A program made the position numbers and the translations under genes. Below, piece by piece: positions 60,801-64,000 of a stretch of DNA of 64,000 bases. The first letter of the stretch is position 1; every line of letters begins with the position of its first letter. The stretch comes from Xanthobacteraceae bacterium (GTDB lineage Bacteria > Pseudomonadota > Alphaproteobacteria > Rhizobiales > Xanthobacteraceae). A model generated the notes under the pieces. It did no database searches and was not told the DNA's origin. It was given only the letters and a program-made list of their open reading frames with translations. Where the stretch lies: assembly GCA_028290465.1 (NCBI GenBank), contig JAQGJU010000068.1, positions 28,730 through 92,729 of the forward strand, written 5' to 3'.

Positions 60801-61330
60801 CGGTGCAAATGGGGCACCTGGTCGATGACCTGCTCAGGTTCTCACGGCTCGGTCGTCAGCCTCTGGCCAAGCAATTGGTGCCGACCGGCACCATCGTCGA
60901 GCAGGTCTTGCGCGAAGCGCGGCAGCAGGCCGCAGGGCGCTCCGTCAAGGTCTCCGTCGGCGACCTGCCTCCGGTCTGGGGCGACGCGGCGCTTCTCAAG
61001 CAGGTGTTCATGAACCTCATCGACAATGCCTTCAAATACACCCGATTGCGCGACGACGCCGTTGTCGAGATCAGCTCAAGCAAGATAGACGGAGAGCAGG
61101 TCTTCGTCGTCCGCGATAACGGGGTCGGCTTTGACATGCAATATGCCGACAAGCTGTTTGACGTGTTTCAGCGGCTGCATCGTGCGGAGGATTTTGCAGG
61201 CACCGGTGTCGGCCTGGCTATCGTACAACGCATCGTCCAGCGTCACGGCGGCCGTGTCTGGGTCGAAGCCGCGGTGGATCACGGCGCAACATTTCACTTC
61301 ACAACGGAAGGCTCCCCCTCTCATGCTTGA
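57893..61330 (+). CDS. Seven-PAS histidine kinase with five near-identical PAS repeats
   Basis: A 1145-residue soluble kinase. PAS 1 at about 20-140, PAS 2 at about 143-270, then five PAS units starting at residues 274, 402, 530, 658 and 786, each exactly 128 residues. Each starts RYRGLLE(A/G)APDAMVVV and contains FGYRRDELLGQ and GIELTGRRKDG (GQRKDG in the last). The kinase part has His931 in SYSVSHDLRAPLRAI, with FMNLIDNAFKYTR, DNGVGFDM and GTGVGLAIVQRI. This HisKA type is that of bacteriophytochrome-like kinases that signal to Rcp1-type regulators, and such a gene overlaps its end. No membrane helix or cofactor motif is evident. Confidence 0.95.
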   Translation: MNEHLQAVLTADKSKTVSSETDGKRFRQLVDSVKDYAILMLDPEGLVTTWNTGAERIKGYRADEIIGRNFSCFYAQEDVALGKPERELERASAEGRSEDEGWRVRKNGTRFWAEVVITPIYDDDGNLSGFGKVTRDISSRRKAEQKFKDLLEVAPDAIVIVDQTGNIVLVNSQTEKLFGFARAELLGQTIDLLLPPRFRGQHPSHRNAYFAKPNVRPMGVGLELFGQRKDGTEFPIEISLSPLETEDGTLVSSAIRDITERKDAEKRQAQIEGRYRGLLEGAPDAMVVVNQGGEIVLLNLQAEKKFGYRRDELLGQNIKNIIPEGFAERMIADDLRSAEDALAQQIGTGIELTGRRKDGSEFPIELMLSPLQNAEGVLVTAAIRDISVRKVAEKHLVRMESRYRGLLEAAPDAMVVVNQGGEIVLLNLQAESQFGYRRDELLGQKVKNIIPEGFAERLIADDLRSAEDALAQQIGTGIELTGRRKDGSEFPIELMLSPLESAEGILVTAAIRDISVRTAAEKHLAQMEGRYRGLLEAAPDAMVVVNQGGEIVLLNLQAENQFGYRRDELLGQKVKNIIPEGFAERLIADDLRSAEDALAQQIGTGIELTGRRKDGGEFPIEIMLSPLESTEGILVTAAIRDISVRKAAEKHLAQMESRYRGLLEAAPDAMVVVNQGGEIVLLNLQAEKQFGYRRDELLGQKVKNIIPEGFAERLLADGLRSAEDALAQQIGAGIELTGRRKDGSEFPIEIMLSPLESAEGILVTAAIRDISVRKAAEKHLAQMESRYRGLLEAAPDAMVVVNQGGEIVLLNLQAEKQFGYRRDELLGQEVKNIIPEGFAERLIADDLRSAEDALAQQIGTGIELTGQRKDGGEFPIEIMLSPLESAEGILVTAAIRDITERKRHERTLQEKNNELQVAVNDLDAFSYSVSHDLRAPLRAIDGFSQILLKQYGPLLTGEPHKYLQRVRDNTVQMGHLVDDLLRFSRLGRQPLAKQLVPTGTIVEQVLREARQQAAGRSVKVSVGDLPPVWGDAALLKQVFMNLIDNAFKYTRLRDDAVVEISSSKIDGEQVFVVRDNGVGFDMQYADKLFDVFQRLHRAEDFAGTGVGLAIVQRIVQRHGGRVWVEAAVDHGATFHFTTEGSPSHA
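58712..60598 (+). repeat. Five tandem 384-base PAS-coding repeats
   Basis: Matching positions (GGTAC/GGTAT after AG) occur at 58713, 59097, 59481, 59865 and 60249, so the period is exactly 384 bases. Copies 2-5 are almost identical in DNA, including silent positions; copy 1 is a little different. This indicates recent duplication or gene conversion inside the reading frame. Confidence 0.95.
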
Positions 61331-61766
61331 CCAACGCGCGGACATTCTGCTGGTTGAAGACAATCCCGATGACGTCGAGCTGATGCTGCATGCCTTCAAG
61401 ACCGCCAATCTTGCAAATCCAGTTCACGTCGCGCGCGACGGAGTGGAGGCGCTCGAGTTCGTGTTCTGTACCGGGCCGCATGCCGGTCGCAGTATTCAGG
61501 ACAGGCCGAAACTCGTATTGCTGGACTTGAAGCTGCCGAGACTGGATGGCCACGAAGTCCTCAAGCGCATCAAGGGAGATCCGCGCACTTCCGCCATTCC
61601 CGTGGTTATGCTCACCTCATCGGCCGAGGAGCGCGACGTCATGCGCACCTACGAAGTGGGCGCCAACAGTTACATCGTCAAGCCGGTCGACTTCGAGCAA
61701 TTCACGGAATCGGTCCGCGACATCGGGAAATATTGGCTCGAGATCAATCATACGCAGAGCAGCTAA
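61323..61766 (+). CDS. Rcp1-like response regulator
   Basis: A 147-residue single receiver from ATG 61323, overlapping the kinase stop by eight bases (61323-61330). ILLVEDNPDDVELMLHAF is the Rcp1-type start, Asp68 lies in LVLLDLKLPRLDG, then MLTSSAEERD and Lys in YIVKPVDF. The cognate of the seven-PAS kinase by position and type. It has no output domain, so the next step of the signal is unknown. Confidence 0.93.
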   Translation: MLDQRADILLVEDNPDDVELMLHAFKTANLANPVHVARDGVEALEFVFCTGPHAGRSIQDRPKLVLLDLKLPRLDGHEVLKRIKGDPRTSAIPVVMLTSSAEERDVMRTYEVGANSYIVKPVDFEQFTESVRDIGKYWLEINHTQSS

Positions 61767-62145
61767 CTCTGGCGCATATTTGACCCCGGAATCCCGACGA
61801 CGTTCCTTGCCTTGGAGCGTCGAGATGATCGAATGATGCCGCCGGATACTGGTCCTGGCACATGAGCGAAAGCGTGAGCTTGAGTGCACGAGTATGGTAT
61901 CGGACCTCATGCAACTCACGCGCGACAGCGTGGGTCACCATTAAGAATAAAGCGCTTTTGAATGAACTGGTGCTGCGAGACAGGATTACTGTCGTCCTCT
62001 CCTTTGCCGGTGGAGCGGTTTACGGGAGGACAACCGCGGAAGAAATGCCGCCGAGCCTCGAACGTTCGAACTGAAACATCCACGTAAAATCCGATGGCTA
62101 TCCCGGACGATGCGCAGCCAACCTGGAGAATGTTGGATCCCAGTT
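61767..62145. other. Gap at the right side of the island
   Basis: No convincing gene. A plus frame at 61862-62074 and a minus frame at 61744-61941 overlap and neither has a recognisable motif or a good ribosome site. Confidence 0.3.
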
Positions 62146-62159
62146 CGTCCCCTCCGCCA
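62146..62159 (+). other. Near copy of tRNA-Ser 3' end (attR-like)
   Basis: CGTCCCCTCCGCCA matches the tRNA-Ser 3' end at 38724-38737 in 13 of 14 bases, in the same orientation and including CCA. Further to the 5' side the match is poor. Confidence 0.45.
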
Positions 62160-62167
62160 AAACTTCA

Positions 62168-62186
62168 ATTAAGTCGTTGACTTAAT
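62168..62186. promoter_or_regulatory. Perfect 8+8 palindrome at candidate island edge
   Basis: ATTAAGTC-GTT-GACTTAAT is an exact inverted repeat, eight bases after the attR-like sequence. It could be an integrase core or arm site, or a regulator site left from the island. Confidence 0.4.
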
Positions 62187-62199
62187 AAGACTATTAAAC

Positions 62200-62310
62200 G
62201 CCTCAAATATCACGGGTCACGAGTTCGACGATATCAAGCGCTGTATCGACAACATCACGACCATCAGCGCCGAAGATAAAAAGAAGATCTTCTCGCAGAA
62301 CGCATTGCGG
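62200..62310 (+). pseudogene. C-terminal scrap of an amidohydrolase gene
   Basis: The frame reads GHEFDDIKRCIDNITTISAE and then DKKKIFSQNALRL, which matches the C-terminal end of amidohydrolase-2 (TIM-barrel) proteins, where an EDxxKIxxxNAxRxY motif is usual. There is no start and the rest of the gene is missing. It runs directly into another gene scrap. Confidence 0.5.
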
Positions 62311-62445
62311 CTTCAAGCCGCTGGTGCGCGAGGCCAAGTTCGATTGCGGTGAACTGGCGATCGTTACCGATCTGCAGGCCAAGGCCTACAATAAGCCGTA
62401 TATATTGCCGGCGCGGGTAGTGGCCCGCGCGCCGCCGCTTACGTC
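62309..62445 (+). pseudogene. Internal scrap of an ABC-type binding protein gene
   Basis: The frame reads FKPLVREAKFDCGELAIVTD with LQAKAYNKPYILPARVVARA following. This resembles the middle of NMT1/dihydroxyphthalate-decarboxylase-like periplasmic binding proteins (FDxxExAxVTxLQAKAYxKP). Neither end of the gene is present. It runs into the end of the enolase-superfamily gene. Confidence 0.5.
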
Positions 62446-63548
62446 GAAGCCGGCAGCCGATGCCGCTGCACGCGATCTTCATCGACCTCGACGCCCAACC
62501 CGGGGCGGTCGAGTGTGTCGGCGAATCCGCGGTCGATGCGAATGGGATGCGCGGTGACGTCCTGGCCGAGCGCGCCATTGGTCAGCGTCAGGCCCCAGGA
62601 AATATTGGGAATGACAGCCGCGATGTGCAGCGCCGCCGCGCAGGCGATGCTGGATTCACCGGTCTTGCACGATACGTTGACGCTCATGCCAAGCCGGCCG
62701 CATAGCCGGCCGGCGTCGACCACGCCCCGGATGCCGCCGAGCTTGATCGCCTTGAGGCTGACGCCGCGCGCCGCCTTGCGGTCGTGATGGCTCTGGATGT
62801 CGCGCAGCGAGTGAATGCCCTCGTCGGCCCCGATGGCGATGTCGCCCGCGGCAGCCACCGTAGCCATGCCGGCGAGGTCATCGGCGGACACCGGCTGTTC
62901 AAAGAAATCGAGGCCGCTGCCGGCGACCGCCTGCACGAACGCGACGGCCCCGTCGGTGCTGAATCCTTGGTTGGCATCGGCGGAGATCAACGAGCCAGCG
63001 CCGAGGATGCGGCAAATCTCGCGGGTGCGGGCCGCGTCTTTGTCCGGCGTATCGATGCCGACCTTGATCTTGAAAGCCGTGAAGCCATCGGCTTTTTTCT
63101 TCGCCGCGTCCTTCAGGTCGCCATCATAGTCGCCGCCGCCGATCACGCCCAGGATGGCGATGCGGTTGCGAATCTGGGCTCCGAGCAGCACATGCACGGG
63201 CTGGTTCATGGCCTTGCCGAGAAGGTCATGCAGCGCGATCTCGATTGCTGCCTTGGCGCCGTGGTTGCCGTACATGCGGCCGTCCATCGTCGTAAGCGCG
63301 CCGGCGATATCGGCGGCATCGCGGCCGATCAGGCTGGAGGTCATATGGTGCATGGCCGCCACCATGCTCTCGACGGTCTCGCCCGTCATGGTCGGCGCGG
63401 AGGCGGCCTCGCCCCAGCCGACAAGGCCGGTGTCGGTTTCGATCCGGACCAGCACATTGTCGGCTTGGCGGACTTCCTCGCCGGCCATGATGAGCGGCTT
63501 GATCATCGGCAGGCGGACGGCGATCGGTGCGATGGATTTGATTTGCAC
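62439..63548 (-). CDS. Mandelate racemase/muconate lactonizing-type enolase-superfamily enzyme
   Basis: A 369-residue enzyme from GTG 63548. The N-terminal capping domain is followed by the barrel with Lys160/Lys162 in FKIKVG, Asp191 in ADANQG, Glu217 in FEQPV, Asp242 in GADEG and Lys266/Lys269 in SLKAIKLGG. The KxK...D...E...D...K set is that of the muconate-lactonizing subgroup. It binds Mg2+ and abstracts a proton alpha to a carboxylate. The substrate is unknown; a TctC gene upstream on the same strand suggests an imported organic acid. Its last residues (about 20) may be altered, since the gene ends in the debris zone. Confidence 0.9.
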   Translation of the reverse strand: MQIKSIAPIAVRLPMIKPLIMAGEEVRQADNVLVRIETDTGLVGWGEAASAPTMTGETVESMVAAMHHMTSSLIGRDAADIAGALTTMDGRMYGNHGAKAAIEIALHDLLGKAMNQPVHVLLGAQIRNRIAILGVIGGGDYDGDLKDAAKKKADGFTAFKIKVGIDTPDKDAARTREICRILGAGSLISADANQGFSTDGAVAFVQAVAGSGLDFFEQPVSADDLAGMATVAAAGDIAIGADEGIHSLRDIQSHHDRKAARGVSLKAIKLGGIRGVVDAGRLCGRLGMSVNVSCKTGESSIACAAALHIAAVIPNISWGLTLTNGALGQDVTAHPIRIDRGFADTLDRPGLGVEVDEDRVQRHRLPAST

Positions 63549-63571
63549 TTGGTAATCCAGAACTAGAACGG

Positions 63572-63602
63572 AAAATCGCGCGCCGGAGGTGCCGGCGCGC
63601 GA
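63572..63602 (-). terminator. Strong hairpin between tctC and the enolase-superfamily gene
   Basis: TCGCGCGCCGG (63576-63586) pairs perfectly with CCGGCGCGCGA (63592-63602). On the minus strand ATTTTCC follows. It can end or weaken the tctC transcript before the enzyme gene. Confidence 0.7.
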
Positions 63603-63620
63603 TGATGATGACGGCTGGGA

Positions 63621-64000
63621 CTAGATTTTCGTGATGCCGGCCTTTTCGATCACTTCCTTGAAGACGATGATCTCTTTGTTGACGCGTTCGCCCAGCGCTT
63701 GGCCGTTTTTGGCCTGGATCTCGAAGCCGGATTTCATCAGCTTCTCCTGCATCTCGGGTCGTGCCAGGACGGCGAGCGATTCTTTCTCGATGCGGGCGAC
63801 GAGTTCCGGTGGCGTCTTGGCTGGGGCCATGAAGCAGCAATTGGTCGCGAACACGAAGTCCTTATAGCCGGCGTCCAACATGGTCGGAACCTCCGGCAGA
63901 TCGTGCCAGCGCTTTTCGCCGGTGACCGCCAGCGCCTTGATGGTGCCGGCCTTGATGTGCGCGTGGGCCGGCGCCAGCACGCCCGAATTCATCTGCACCG
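63621..64000 (-). CDS. TctC/Bug-type binding protein (5' end outside window)
   Basis: The C-terminal 126 residues of a Bug-family protein; the frame is open to the window end. Family text includes HIKAGTIKALAVTGEKRW, LPEVPTMLDAGYKDF and APAKTPPELVARIEKE. It lies upstream of the enolase-superfamily gene on the same strand. It has the usual late landmarks; the signal peptide is outside the window. Confidence 0.88.
   Translation of the reverse strand, partial: VQMNSGVLAPAHAHIKAGTIKALAVTGEKRWHDLPEVPTMLDAGYKDFVFATNCCFMAPAKTPPELVARIEKESLAVLARPEMQEKLMKSGFEIQAKNGQALGERVNKEIIVFKEVIEKAGITKI

Larger units (their letters stand above)
38738..62159. mobile_element. Candidate old genomic island at tRNA-Ser
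   Basis: The tRNA 3' end CGCCCCCTCCGCCA (38724-38737) recurs in the same orientation at 62146-62159 with one mismatch. The DNA in between differs in gene content from both sides: two-component genes, a polysaccharide operon, an IS1-like remnant and several A/T-rich gaps. Gene debris lies at the right edge. No integrase is present, so if it is an island it is immobile. A 14-base near-repeat could also arise by chance. Confidence 0.4.

Noticed and set aside
61862..62074. A 70-codon plus-strand frame near the right island edge
   Set aside because: It has no motif or ribosome site and overlaps an equally weak frame on the other strand.
62264..62578. A 104-codon minus-strand frame across the debris and the enolase-superfamily gene
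   Set aside because: It overlaps the end of a well-supported gene in another frame and is explained by gene scraps on the plus strand.

Overview
The window reads as a chromosomal segment of a GC-rich alphaproteobacterium of the order Hyphomicrobiales, probably near Xanthobacteraceae/Nitrobacteraceae (Pseudolabrys, Rhodoplanes and Bradyrhizobium-like lineages). This placement is inferred from the many orphan tripartite-tricarboxylate (TctC/Bug) binding proteins, the gene order around the formate dehydrogenase, the FixJ-type regulators and the styles of intergenic palindromic repeat. No rRNA or phylogenetic marker is present to fix it.

Layout. (1) 1-6234: catabolic and uptake genes: a partial metallo-beta-lactamase-fold hydrolase, two TctC binding proteins, an IolD-like ThDP enzyme, a Gfo/Idh/MocA dehydrogenase and a TusA-like protein. 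(2) 6371-28244: a large formate dehydrogenase and molybdenum-cofactor region. It has a diverged MoeA, a MoeA fused to a periplasmic-binding-like domain, a WD40-cytochrome c, a polyferredoxin, five translationally coupled accessory genes (lipoate-ligase-like, DUF6505, DUF6352, DUF3305, DUF3306), an HTH-TorD fusion, a Tat-leader peptide gene, fdhA (Cys form), fdhB, fdhC, mobB, moeA, mobA and fdhD. A frameshifted membrane-protein gene, a GT4 glycosyltransferase and a 40-residue membrane peptide sit between moeA and mobA. (3) 28490-38432: further TctC proteins (one a decayed remnant), an amidase, an LVIVD propeller protein flanked by inverted repeats, and a TupABC-type tungstate transporter, which suits a Mo/W-dependent formate dehydrogenase. 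(4) 38648-38737: tRNA-Ser(GGA). (5) 38738 to about 62159: a possible old genomic island. Its far end carries a near copy of the tRNA 3' end, and it holds an IS1-like remnant, a dense set of two-component proteins and a putative polysaccharide synthesis/export operon. (6) 62190-64000: gene debris, an enolase-superfamily enzyme and another TctC gene cut by the window end.

How the genes work together. The formate dehydrogenase block appears to supply the enzyme (FdhABC), its Tat-exported chaperoned catalytic subunit, cofactor synthesis (MoeA, MobA, MobB), cofactor sulfuration (FdhD, possibly TusA) and perhaps metal supply (TupABC). In the island, a stand-alone HPt protein, a BcsB-like subunit, a cellulose-synthase-like GT2 with an N-terminal MshEN-like domain, a polytopic membrane protein, a response regulator with a broken GGDEF domain and an outer-membrane barrel-like protein form one run of genes. 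They face a GH113-like glycosidase and are surrounded by at least four histidine kinases, four response regulators and two paralogous HPt proteins. One kinase carries seven PAS domains, five of them in a nearly identical tandem array. I consider this regulated polysaccharide locus the most promising candidate for a poorly described system.
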